64,000 nucleotides of DNA from assembly GCF_016724845.1 (NCBI RefSeq), contig NZ_CP068082.1, forward strand, positions 4,836,001-4,900,000, given 5' to 3'. The position numbers and the translations under genes are program-made. Shown here piece by piece: positions 53,432-61,601 of the stretch. Below the pieces are notes generated by a model, which worked only from the letters and a program-made list of their open reading frames with translations, was not told the origin of the DNA and searched no databases. The DNA comes from Sphingobacterium spiritivorum (GTDB taxonomy: Bacteria > Bacteroidota > Bacteroidia > Sphingobacteriales > Sphingobacteriaceae). Numbering within the stretch: position 1 is the first letter of the stretch; each line of letters starts with the position of its first letter.

Positions 53432-54031
53432 ATGGGTAGCAAAGAACGTATTCAACGCCTCAAAGATGAAAACAGAAGTAAGATTCTGGATGCCTCTCTT
53501 CAAATTGTGAAGGAAGAGGGCTGGCATGCATTGAGTATGCGTAAGATAGCGGATATCATTGAATACACTGCTCCCATGATCTATGAGTATTTTGCAAATA
53601 AAGAAGCCATACTTATCGAATTGGCCAATCAGGGATATATCATGCTGTCCGTACGCGTCAAAGAGGCGAAATTACAGGAATCAGAACTGGAGAAACAGTT
53701 AGAAGCAATGTGGTTTACGTATTGGAACTTTGCCTTCGAAGAGAAGGAACTTTACCAGCTTATGTTTGGTGTAGGTACCCAGTGCTGCGGATTTGAAAAG
53801 TCTTTCCTCTGTGTAGAATCACATGGAAAAATGATAAGTGATGTCATCCGTGAAATCATGGAAGATCAGCAGCCTTCAGAAGAATTGATATGCCGCAAGT
53901 ATTTTACTTTCTGGTCCGTTATTCACGGACTTATATCCATTAATCTTGTAAATCAGGGAAATGGTGATACCACAAATCAACAAGTATTACGCGATGCTAT
54001 TTATGGTATTACCCGTTCGTTGAAAGATTAA
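53432..54031 (+). CDS. TetR/AcrR family repressor of the RND efflux operon
   Basis: This 199-residue regulator has an N-terminal helix-turn-helix (SLQIVKEEGWHALSMRKIADIIEYTAPMIYEYFANKEAI, residues ~20-60). The C-terminal ligand domain is of the TetR type with a WSVIHGLISINLV helix. It is directly upstream of and codirectional with the efflux genes. Identical dyads (TTTAAC-N3-GTTAAA) lie before its own gene and before the adaptor gene, which strongly suggests it represses both until it binds a drug. Confidence 0.92.
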   Translation: MGSKERIQRLKDENRSKILDASLQIVKEEGWHALSMRKIADIIEYTAPMIYEYFANKEAILIELANQGYIMLSVRVKEAKLQESELEKQLEAMWFTYWNFAFEEKELYQLMFGVGTQCCGFEKSFLCVESHGKMISDVIREIMEDQQPSEELICRKYFTFWSVIHGLISINLVNQGNGDTTNQQVLRDAIYGITRSLKD

Positions 54032-54065
54032 TTTTTTTTGCCGGAAACTAATACGTTGTTAGGTA

Positions 54066-54312
54066 ATTTAACAGTGTTAAATATTTAATTGATTAATACC
54101 ATTACATCCACCCTGTCACTTATTGGCAGTTTATTTTTAAAATTTAATTAACAGTGTTAGCATATTTAATTATGTTAAACACAACCAAAAGAGCATAATT
54201 TAGCATCCATCACACAATTTTAATTTAATAATGAAAAAATCACTATTTACTAATCTTTTAGAGATCTATCGCTTATCATTTAACAGTGTTAAACCTTTTA
54301 ATAGCGTTAAAA
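54066..54312. promoter_or_regulatory. Cluster of five TetR-type operator dyads before and inside the adaptor gene
   Basis: Sites have the form (A/T)TTTAA(C/T)-N3-GTTAAA(N). They are at 54066-54082 (perfect, centre AGT), 54147-54162 (imperfect), 54164-54180 (imperfect), 54278-54294 (16 of 17) and 54296-54312 (centre AGC). The last two lie within codons ~16-27 of the adaptor gene. Confidence 0.7.
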
Positions 54313-55433
54313 TAGCTTTTTATCTTTCAGGAGCACTCCTGTATAGTTGCTCTACCGGAACGGGTAAACCAGCAGATGCAACTCTCCCTCCTGCCGCTTT
54401 ACCCGTCATGACTATCCAGATGGCAGATGAAACTACCTATCAGGAATATCCGGCATCTATAGAAGCACTGGCCAATGTCGAAATACGTCCTCAGATCGAA
54501 GGTATACTGGATCATATCTATGTGGATGAGGGACAAAAAGTATCAAAAGGTCAATTGCTGTTTAAGATCAATGACCGACCTTATCAGGAGCAGCTGAATC
54601 AGGCAAAAGCCAATCTTCAGGTTGCTCAGGCTTCTCTGGAAAATGCGGAGCTGGAAGTGGAGAAAAAAAACCGTCTGGTTAACAACAAAGTATTGACAGA
54701 CTTCCAGTTACAAACAGCTGTCAGTGCACGCAATGCAGCAAAAGCGAGTGTACAACAAGCTAAATCCGCAATAGAAGCAGCCAAAATAAACGTGGGCTAC
54801 ACACTTATCCGTGCATCTTCAGACGGATACATCGGACGCCTTCAAAAGAAACAGGGAAGCCTGATTACTCCTATGGATGCACAGGCTTTAACGGGATTGT
54901 CAGATATAAGAGATCTGCATGTATACTTTTCTCTTAGTGAAAATGATTTTGTTCAGTTCAAGAATAATGCAAAAGGAAAATCTATAGAAGAGAAAATAAA
55001 GAACCTCCCTCCTGTCACTCTGGTACTTTCTGATCAGCAAAATTACGAACATACCGGAAAAATAGATATGGTAGATGGTCAATTTGACAAAAATACAGGT
55101 TCGATTACCCTTCGTGCGACTTTCCCTAATCCGGACGGGTTGTTGAGAAGTGGTAATACAGGACGCATCAGACTGAGTAAATCAATCGATCAGGCGTTAT
55201 TGGTGCCTACTGCGGCGACTCTGGAAATGCAGGATAAAATCTTTGTCTATACTGTCGGAAAAGACAACAAAGTAATGCAGCAACCTATTCAGGTATTGGG
55301 AAAAACCGGAAACAATTACCTGGTAAAAGATGGACTGAAAGAGGGTGACCGTATTGTAGTAAAAGGTATAGATATGCTGCAGGAGGGACAGGTGATTGCA
55401 CCTCAGTCCGAAAAAGCTGATGACAATAAATAA
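54231..55433 (+). CDS. RND efflux periplasmic adaptor (membrane fusion protein)
   Basis: This 400-residue periplasmic lipoprotein links the inner-membrane pump to the outer-membrane channel. A lipobox-like LLYSC is at residues ~36-40, after an unusually long N-terminal segment (about 27 residues) whose codons contain two operator dyads. The typical order follows: barrel-sandwich (EIRPQIEGILDHIYVDEGQKVSKGQLLF), alpha-hairpin coiled coil (NQAKANLQVAQASLENAELEVEKKN), beta barrel and membrane-proximal domain. No in-frame start codon lies between the dyads and the lipobox, so the start at 54231 is preferred. It heads the three-gene efflux run. Confidence 0.92.
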   Translation: MKKSLFTNLLEIYRLSFNSVKPFNSVKIAFYLSGALLYSCSTGTGKPADATLPPAALPVMTIQMADETTYQEYPASIEALANVEIRPQIEGILDHIYVDEGQKVSKGQLLFKINDRPYQEQLNQAKANLQVAQASLENAELEVEKKNRLVNNKVLTDFQLQTAVSARNAAKASVQQAKSAIEAAKINVGYTLIRASSDGYIGRLQKKQGSLITPMDAQALTGLSDIRDLHVYFSLSENDFVQFKNNAKGKSIEEKIKNLPPVTLVLSDQQNYEHTGKIDMVDGQFDKNTGSITLRATFPNPDGLLRSGNTGRIRLSKSIDQALLVPTAATLEMQDKIFVYTVGKDNKVMQQPIQVLGKTGNNYLVKDGLKEGDRIVVKGIDMLQEGQVIAPQSEKADDNK

Positions 55434-55456
55434 TATTCTGAAATACTAAAAAGACT

Positions 55457-58400
55457 ATGCTTAAAAAATTTATAGAAAGACCTGTACTGGCGACTGTAAT
55501 CTCCATTCTGCTCGTGATCCTCGGCGTGATGGGAATGCTTCGCTTACCGCTTCAACAGTTTCCGGATATTGCTCCTCCGGCTGTACAGGTTATGGCGCTC
55601 TATCCGGGTGCTAATGCTGAGACTGTACTTCGTGCTGTAGCGCCTTCTCTTGAAGAATCCATCAACGGAGTTGAAAATATGAGCTATATGAGCTCCACGG
55701 CAAGTAATGACGGTTCACTGATGATCACAGTTTACTTTAAGTTAGGAACGGATCCTGACCAGGCAGCTGTGAATGTGCAGAACCGCGTGGCGCAGGCCAC
55801 CAGCCAGTTACCTAGTGAAGTTATACAAGCCGGTATTACCACGGCTAAGCAACAGAACAGTCTGATTATGGTACTCGATCTTTATACAGAAGATGAAGGC
55901 CGTTATGATCAGACCTTTCTGAATAACTATGCCCAGATCAATATTATTCCCGAATTAAAGCGTATATCCGGTGTGGGACAGGCTTTAATCTTCGGTGGTA
56001 GTAAAGATTATTCTATGCGGGTGTGGCTGGATCCGAAACAAATGGCCAGTTATAAACTGACACCTTCGGAAGTCATGACTGCTATACAGGACAAAAACGT
56101 AGAAGCTGCTCCCGGTAAATTTGGGGAAAGTAGCCGGGAAGCATTTGAATTCGTAATCAAATACAAGGGTAAATTAAACCAACCTGCGGATTATGAGAAT
56201 ATTATTATCCGTTCCAATGCAGATGGTTCTATTCTGCGGCTCAAAGACGTAGCCCGTGTAGAATTAGGAGCATATACGTACGGAAGTAATACCCGTATTA
56301 ATGAAAAATCGGGTATCAATATCGGAATTATGCAACTGGCAGGTTCTAATGCCAATGAGATTCAGATCGCTATACAGCAATTAATGGAAAAGGCTGAAAA
56401 AGACTTTCCAAAAGGTGTAAAATACTTAGTACTTTACAACACTAAAGATGCGTTGGATCAATCCATCAGTCAGGTACAGCATACTCTTATAGAGGCCTTT
56501 TTACTGGTTTTTCTGGTCGTATTCCTTTTTCTTCAGGACTTCAGATCTACCCTTATTCCGGCTATTGCCGTACCGGTAGCGATCATTGGGACATTCTTCT
56601 TTATGCAGCTCTTCGGTTTCTCGATCAATTTGCTTACCCTGTTTGCATTGATACTCGCTATCGGTATAGTAGTGGATGATGCTATAGTCGTGGTGGAAGC
56701 GGTGCATGCGAAGATGGAACATACCCACCTTCCGCCAAAACTGGCTACTACTTCGGCCATGAGTGAGATCACAGGGGCGATTATTTCTATTACGCTGGTC
56801 ATGTCTGCCGTATTCCTTCCTATCGGTTTTATGGAAGGATCTACAGGTGTATTTTACAGACAATTTGCTTTTACACTGGCCATCGCTATTGTTATTTCAG
56901 CGATCAATGCGCTGACACTGAGCCCTGCATTGTGTGCATTATTTCTTAAAGCACCGCAGCACTCCGAACATCCGGCTCCCAAAGTATCCTTCAAAGAGAA
57001 ATTCTTTGCCGGTTTCAACGTAGGATTTGATCGGTTGACAAAAAACTATGTGGGAAGTCTCCGTTTTCTGGTCAAATACAAATGGGTGGGTCTTGCAGGA
57101 TTAGCCATTGTAGTCCTGCTGACTGTACAGATGGTACGCAAAACACCTACCGGATTTATTCCTTCAGAAGATCAGGGCTTTATTGCCATATCTCTTTCTA
57201 TGCCTGCCGGAGCTTCATTAGACCGCACGAATCAGGCTTTAAGAGAAGCTGAAAAACAACTTCAACATGCGCCGTTTACACAGACCCTCAATGTGCTTTC
57301 CGGATTTAACATCCTGACACAATCGACAAGTCCTTCGGCCGGAGTTGCCTTTATTCTGCTCAAACCGCATGATCAACGGGGAGATATCAAAGATATCAAT
57401 GCCATCATGGGTGATGTCAATCAAAAACTGGCCGGAATTAAAGGTGCCAATTTCTTCGTATTCACCTTTCCTACTGTTCCTGGATTCAGTAATGTAGACG
57501 GTCTGGATATGGTATTACAGGACCGTACCGGAGGTGAACTCGGGAAATTCAGTACTATAGGTCAGAAATTCATCGGAGAGCTGATGCAACGTCCGGAGGT
57601 AATGATGGCTTTTACCACATTCAGGGCAGACTATCCGCAATACGAACTGGAAGTCGATGATGTAAAAGCTGAACAGTTAAGTGTAAGCACAAGAGATATT
57701 CTGCAGACGATGCAGTCGTACTTTGGCAGTGCACAGGCATCAGATTTCAACAGGTTTGGTAAGTATTACCGTGTCATGCTGCAGGCAGATAAGACAGAAC
57801 GATCTGAACCTTCGGCCATGGATGGTATTTATGTAAAAAACAAATTTGGAGAGATGGTTCCGATCAATACGCTGGTAAGACTCAACCGTGTATACGGACC
57901 GGAGACAGCATCCCGTTACAACCTGTTTAATTCAATCGGTATCAACGCGATTCCAAATCCGGGATTCAGTTCAGGAGATGCTATCCGTGCCGTGGAAGAA
58001 GTTGCCGCTCAGCACCTGCCGTCAGGATTTACCTATGAGTTCTCGGGTATGACCAAGGAAGAGATCACCTCCGGAGGTCAGTCTACAGTGATCTTTATTC
58101 TATGTCTGGTATTTGTATACTTTCTGCTGGCTGCTCAATACGAAAGCTATATTATTCCTTTGGCAGTAATCCTTTCTATCCCTACCGGAATATTCGGTGT
58201 ATTCGCTGCTATCGGGATGACTGGTATTTCGAATAACATCTATGTACAGGTAGCCCTTGTGATGTTGATCGGTCTGCTGGCCAAGAATGCTATTCTGATA
58301 GTAGAATTTGCCATTCAAAGGCGCAGGACAGGACTCTCTATTGCGGCATCCGCTTTTGAAGCAGCGAAGCTTCGTCTGCGTCCTATTATCATGACCTCTT

Positions 58401-58660
58401 TAGCATTTATCGTAGGTATGATCCCGATGATGGGTGCTACAGGACCTTCAGCACAGGGAAATCATTCGATCAGTATTGCTGCTGCAGGAGGTATGTTTTC
58501 GGGAGTAGTTCTTGGATTATTTATCATACCTGTATTGTTTATTATTTTTCAGAGCCTGCAGGAAAAAGTATCAAAGCCTGATTTTAAAAAGAAAAACGGA
58601 TCAGCAGTTACAGCTGTGACAGGACATGAGCTACAGATGGCTGATCCTTCTCAATCTTAA
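55457..58660 (+). CDS. RND efflux pump, inner-membrane permease (HAE1/AcrB type)
   Basis: This 1067-residue proton-driven drug exporter is of normal AcrB length. Twelve membrane helices are visible, with two large periplasmic loops. The fourth helix carries the relay ILAIGIVVDDAIVVVEAVHAKME (two Asp). N-terminal FIERPVLATVISILLVILG and the FPTVPGFS block are typical of hydrophobe/amphiphile exporters. It is 23 bases after the adaptor gene and 26 before the outer-membrane channel gene. Substrates are unknown. Confidence 0.96.
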   Translation: MLKKFIERPVLATVISILLVILGVMGMLRLPLQQFPDIAPPAVQVMALYPGANAETVLRAVAPSLEESINGVENMSYMSSTASNDGSLMITVYFKLGTDPDQAAVNVQNRVAQATSQLPSEVIQAGITTAKQQNSLIMVLDLYTEDEGRYDQTFLNNYAQINIIPELKRISGVGQALIFGGSKDYSMRVWLDPKQMASYKLTPSEVMTAIQDKNVEAAPGKFGESSREAFEFVIKYKGKLNQPADYENIIIRSNADGSILRLKDVARVELGAYTYGSNTRINEKSGINIGIMQLAGSNANEIQIAIQQLMEKAEKDFPKGVKYLVLYNTKDALDQSISQVQHTLIEAFLLVFLVVFLFLQDFRSTLIPAIAVPVAIIGTFFFMQLFGFSINLLTLFALILAIGIVVDDAIVVVEAVHAKMEHTHLPPKLATTSAMSEITGAIISITLVMSAVFLPIGFMEGSTGVFYRQFAFTLAIAIVISAINALTLSPALCALFLKAPQHSEHPAPKVSFKEKFFAGFNVGFDRLTKNYVGSLRFLVKYKWVGLAGLAIVVLLTVQMVRKTPTGFIPSEDQGFIAISLSMPAGASLDRTNQALREAEKQLQHAPFTQTLNVLSGFNILTQSTSPSAGVAFILLKPHDQRGDIKDINAIMGDVNQKLAGIKGANFFVFTFPTVPGFSNVDGLDMVLQDRTGGELGKFSTIGQKFIGELMQRPEVMMAFTTFRADYPQYELEVDDVKAEQLSVSTRDILQTMQSYFGSAQASDFNRFGKYYRVMLQADKTERSEPSAMDGIYVKNKFGEMVPINTLVRLNRVYGPETASRYNLFNSIGINAIPNPGFSSGDAIRAVEEVAAQHLPSGFTYEFSGMTKEEITSGGQSTVIFILCLVFVYFLLAAQYESYIIPLAVILSIPTGIFGVFAAIGMTGISNNIYVQVALVMLIGLLAKNAILIVEFAIQRRRTGLSIAASAFEAAKLRLRPIIMTSLAFIVGMIPMMGATGPSAQGNHSISIAAAGGMFSGVVLGLFIIPVLFIIFQSLQEKVSKPDFKKKNGSAVTAVTGHELQMADPSQS

Positions 58661-58686
58661 CTGCACAACTATTATATATCACTTAT

Positions 58687-60111
58687 ATGAACATTAAATT
58701 CTATAGCGTCACTATCTTTCTGATTACACTCATCCTGTCCGGATGTAAGACAGAGCGGTTAGCAACTCATATACCGGTCACCCTTCCCGATAATTATCGG
58801 GAAAGTGGTGCCCTTAAGACAGATACGAATACTATCGGCTCTATTCCCTGGCGGGAATTTTTCAAAGATACCATGCTGCAACAATTAATAGATTCGGCAA
58901 TCCGGCAGAATATGGATATGCAACTTGCAGTAAAAAACATTGAAGCTTCGCGCCTGTTGTTAAATCAGGCTAAAGCAGGCAATCTGCCTACTCTTCAGCT
59001 GCGTGTCAATGCAACCAGTACAAATCCGTCCAACAACAGCATGAATGGGCTTAGCCTCAATCAGTTTCTGGGTGCGAATCATGTGGAAGATTATACAGCT
59101 GCCCTATCCCTCTCATGGGAAGCAGATATCTGGGGCAAGATCAAAAATCAAAAAGCCGCAGCACTGGCCTCCTACCTTCAAACCGAAGAAGCCCGGAAAG
59201 TAGTGCAGACACAACTTGTCTCTCAGGTTGCACAGGGATATTATCAGCTCTTGATGCTCTATCAGTTGCAGGATATTGCTAAAAAGAATCTGCGCCTGAG
59301 TGACAGTACGCTACGTATTGTGCAATATCAGTATGAAGTCGGTGATATCAGTTCTTTAGCAGTAGAACAGGTAGCGGCACAGCGCCTGGCTGCAGCAGCT
59401 CTTATTCCGGATTTTGAACAGCAGGTACAGATACAGGAAAATGCCATCAGTGTACTTAGTGGTCAGTTGCCACACGCTATTGCAACTACAGCAACATTGA
59501 ATACCATTACACTCCCCGAACATCTGCAGGTCGGTATTCCTGCTGCTATGTTGAGCCGCAGACCCGATGTAAAAAGCGCAGAATTAGCGATAGCAGCAGC
59601 TCAGGCTAATCAGCAGACTGCAAAAGCAAGTATGTATCCCTCGCTGGTGATCAGTGCAGATGCCGGAGTAAATGCATTCAAATCCAGCAATTGGTTTAAT
59701 CTGCCGGCTTCTCTTTTTGGAGTAGTGGCAGGCAGTATTACACAGCCCATATTGCAACGCAAACAATTACGTACACAATATGAAGTATCCCGCGTTGAAC
59801 AGGAAAAAAGTGTGATCAGATTTAAGCAATCTGTTATTACGGCTGTAGGAGAAGTATCAGATGCCATGATCTCCATACGTAAGTTAAAAGAAAAAGAAGT
59901 AATTGCGGCCGATAGAACAAACAGATTAAGAAATGCCATTGGACATGCTGATCTTTTGTTTGAAACGGGTATGGCAACCTATCTGGAAGTCATTACTGCA
60001 CAAAGTAATGTATTACAGAGTGAACTGGAACTTGCTCAGCTCAAAAAGGCTGAACTGGCAGCTATAGTCGATCTTTACAGAGCATTAGGTGGCGGATGGA
60101 CTGCCGAATAG
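58687..60111 (+). CDS. RND efflux outer-membrane channel (OprM/NodT type lipoprotein)
   Basis: This is a 474-residue TolC-family channel. A lipoprotein signal with ILSGCKTE places the lipidated Cys near residue 20. Repeated OEP helical hairpins are present: IEASRLLLNQAKAGNLPTLQL, SLSWEADIWGKIKNQKAAALAS, and ARGR-like RRPDVKSAELAIAAAQANQ. It completes the tripartite pump and is followed by a strong terminator. A 20-bp palindrome (TTCCCGATAATTATCGGGAA) falls in the codons for the N-terminal region (58784-58803), probably by chance. Confidence 0.94.
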   Translation: MNIKFYSVTIFLITLILSGCKTERLATHIPVTLPDNYRESGALKTDTNTIGSIPWREFFKDTMLQQLIDSAIRQNMDMQLAVKNIEASRLLLNQAKAGNLPTLQLRVNATSTNPSNNSMNGLSLNQFLGANHVEDYTAALSLSWEADIWGKIKNQKAAALASYLQTEEARKVVQTQLVSQVAQGYYQLLMLYQLQDIAKKNLRLSDSTLRIVQYQYEVGDISSLAVEQVAAQRLAAAALIPDFEQQVQIQENAISVLSGQLPHAIATTATLNTITLPEHLQVGIPAAMLSRRPDVKSAELAIAAAQANQQTAKASMYPSLVISADAGVNAFKSSNWFNLPASLFGVVAGSITQPILQRKQLRTQYEVSRVEQEKSVIRFKQSVITAVGEVSDAMISIRKLKEKEVIAADRTNRLRNAIGHADLLFETGMATYLEVITAQSNVLQSELELAQLKKAELAAIVDLYRALGGGWTAE

Positions 60112-60138
60112 CAGATTAAAGCAAATCTCGCATATACA

Positions 60139-60173
60139 ACAAACGCCCTACATATGTCGGGCGTTTGTTTTTA
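60139..60173 (+). terminator. Terminator of the efflux operon
   Basis: ACAAACGCCC and GGGCGTTTGT, a 10-bp stem with a 10-base loop, are followed by TTTT. It may also serve the convergent AraC-type gene. Confidence 0.88.
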
Positions 60174-60200
60174 TATCTATAATAAGCTCGCTGCATGCCG

Positions 60201-61163
60201 TTATGTTTTTAACTCTCCCGGAGATATCCCATAGTACTTTTTAAATGCACTGCTGAAATTATTCTGATGACCAAATCCTGTAAGCAGTGCAACTTCATAT
60301 ACAGTCATTTGTTTGGCAAGCAGTAAAATCCTCGCTTTTTCCATACGTACACGTGTGAGATAGTCGTGTATGGTGACCGAAAAATATTCTTTAAAATCCT
60401 TACGCAGTTTACTTTCACTCATCATTACTTCAGAAGCCAGCTCCTTTTGCGTTGGTGGATTTGCGATACGTTGTTCCAGTATCTGGCGAGCCATTTCCAA
60501 ACGATATATATCATCTTCATTAAAGAGGTCATTATTCGGCGTTCCCTGCTCATTGTATTGTTCAAACTGATACATCAGCAATTCCACAATCCGGGATTCG
60601 GTATGCAGTCTCCGGATCTCTCCCGTCTTTTTGGATGTGAGAAGTTCATCAATAGTATGCTGCATCTCATAAGTAGCCATCAGATCTTCCTCCGCAAAAG
60701 AAGTATAATGTCCCTTTTCTATATTCTTGACAAAGTCTCTGTGAAGTAAAGAATCCCGTTTTATCAGATTGAGATAATATTCTTTAGATATCACCGCAAT
60801 AAAGTAACTGTAATCCACTCCTGTCTTTACCTCATGACTGGACTTGACTGTAGGGATATAACGGATATTGTGTCTGCTCATACCGTACTGCGATTTACTG
60901 TCAATAGATTTGTAGAAAATAAACTGACTGGTAATCACCTCTCCTTCTACCTCCGTATAAATATGCACCGGCTGATCAAACCGCATATTGGTGTGCAAAA
61001 TAAAGAGACCGCTCGTGGATAACTGAAAATTGGTCATCGTAATCGGATCCCGTTTGATTTCTACCCGCTTTTCGACCAACGGCTTATCCGGAATATACAG
61101 ATCAGGAATTTCTTCTATAAAAAGCCATTCATCTAATTCTTCTATTTTACTTTTGATCAACAT
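60201..61163 (-). CDS. AraC family transcriptional regulator (PchR-like)
   Basis: This 320-residue regulator has a long N-terminal effector domain (TSGLFILHTNMRFDQPVHIYTE, RYIPTVKSSHEVKTGVDYSYFIAVIS). The C-terminal AraC domain has TQKELASEVMMSESKLRKDFKEYF and MTVYEVALLTGFGHQNNFSSAFKKYYGISPGE. The effector region resembles siderophore-responsive PchR-type regulators rather than cupin-type AraC proteins. It lies next to the heme-uptake genes on the same strand, so control of heme/iron uptake is a reasonable inference. Confidence 0.85.
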   Translation of the reverse strand: MLIKSKIEELDEWLFIEEIPDLYIPDKPLVEKRVEIKRDPITMTNFQLSTSGLFILHTNMRFDQPVHIYTEVEGEVITSQFIFYKSIDSKSQYGMSRHNIRYIPTVKSSHEVKTGVDYSYFIAVISKEYYLNLIKRDSLLHRDFVKNIEKGHYTSFAEEDLMATYEMQHTIDELLTSKKTGEIRRLHTESRIVELLMYQFEQYNEQGTPNNDLFNEDDIYRLEMARQILEQRIANPPTQKELASEVMMSESKLRKDFKEYFSVTIHDYLTRVRMEKARILLLAKQMTVYEVALLTGFGHQNNFSSAFKKYYGISPGELKT

Positions 61164-61269
61164 ACAGATGAAACAGGATTACGTTAGGGCTAAAGATACA
61201 TGATTTTTTCAGGAAACGTTAGTTATTTAAAATCTTTCTAAATAGAATATCGAATAAAAAGTTTCAGGT

Positions 61270-61566
61270 TTATGCCTGTCTGCTCATCTGTAACAAAGGC
61301 CGGTAATGTGTCTTACGATCTTCTCCTGTGCGTTGCTCTACAATACCCGCTTTTACTAATAATTTTAGGGTCTGGTATATACAGCTGATACTGACATGGC
61401 GTTGCAGGCTGATCCACAGATCTACAGCATCAATCCAGTCACGATGTAACAAGATATTTTCCAAAATATACTGTCTTTTCTTCGAGTGTTGCAGCTGCTG
61501 TTCTGCATAATAGGATTCCAACATTTGCTGTACTTTTACCGGAGTGGAAGATGATAGATTGCTCAT
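61270..61566 (-). CDS. Minimal Fur-type winged-helix protein
   Basis: This 98-residue protein matches only the DNA-binding half of Fur. KKRQYILENILLHRDWIDAVDLWISLQRHVSISCIYQTLKLLVKAGIV corresponds to the winged helix with its recognition helix. It ends shortly after the wing (RKTHYRPLLQMSRQA). The dimerisation domain and all the HxH and CxxC metal ligands are absent. It lies 35 bases after the heme-transport ATPase gene and may be the operon's last gene. Without a metal site it could act with another partner, or be a truncated remnant. Confidence 0.78.
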   Translation of the reverse strand: MSNLSSSTPVKVQQMLESYYAEQQLQHSKKRQYILENILLHRDWIDAVDLWISLQRHVSISCIYQTLKLLVKAGIVEQRTGEDRKTHYRPLLQMSRQA

Positions 61567-61601
61567 AAGTAATTGTTTTATAAATTGGTATCAGTTTTTA
61601 C

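Noticed and set aside
58784-58803. 20-bp perfect palindrome in the outer-membrane channel gene as a REP or operator
   Set aside because: It lies in ordinary coding sequence, lacks the GACGC foot of the local REP family and has no second copy nearby.
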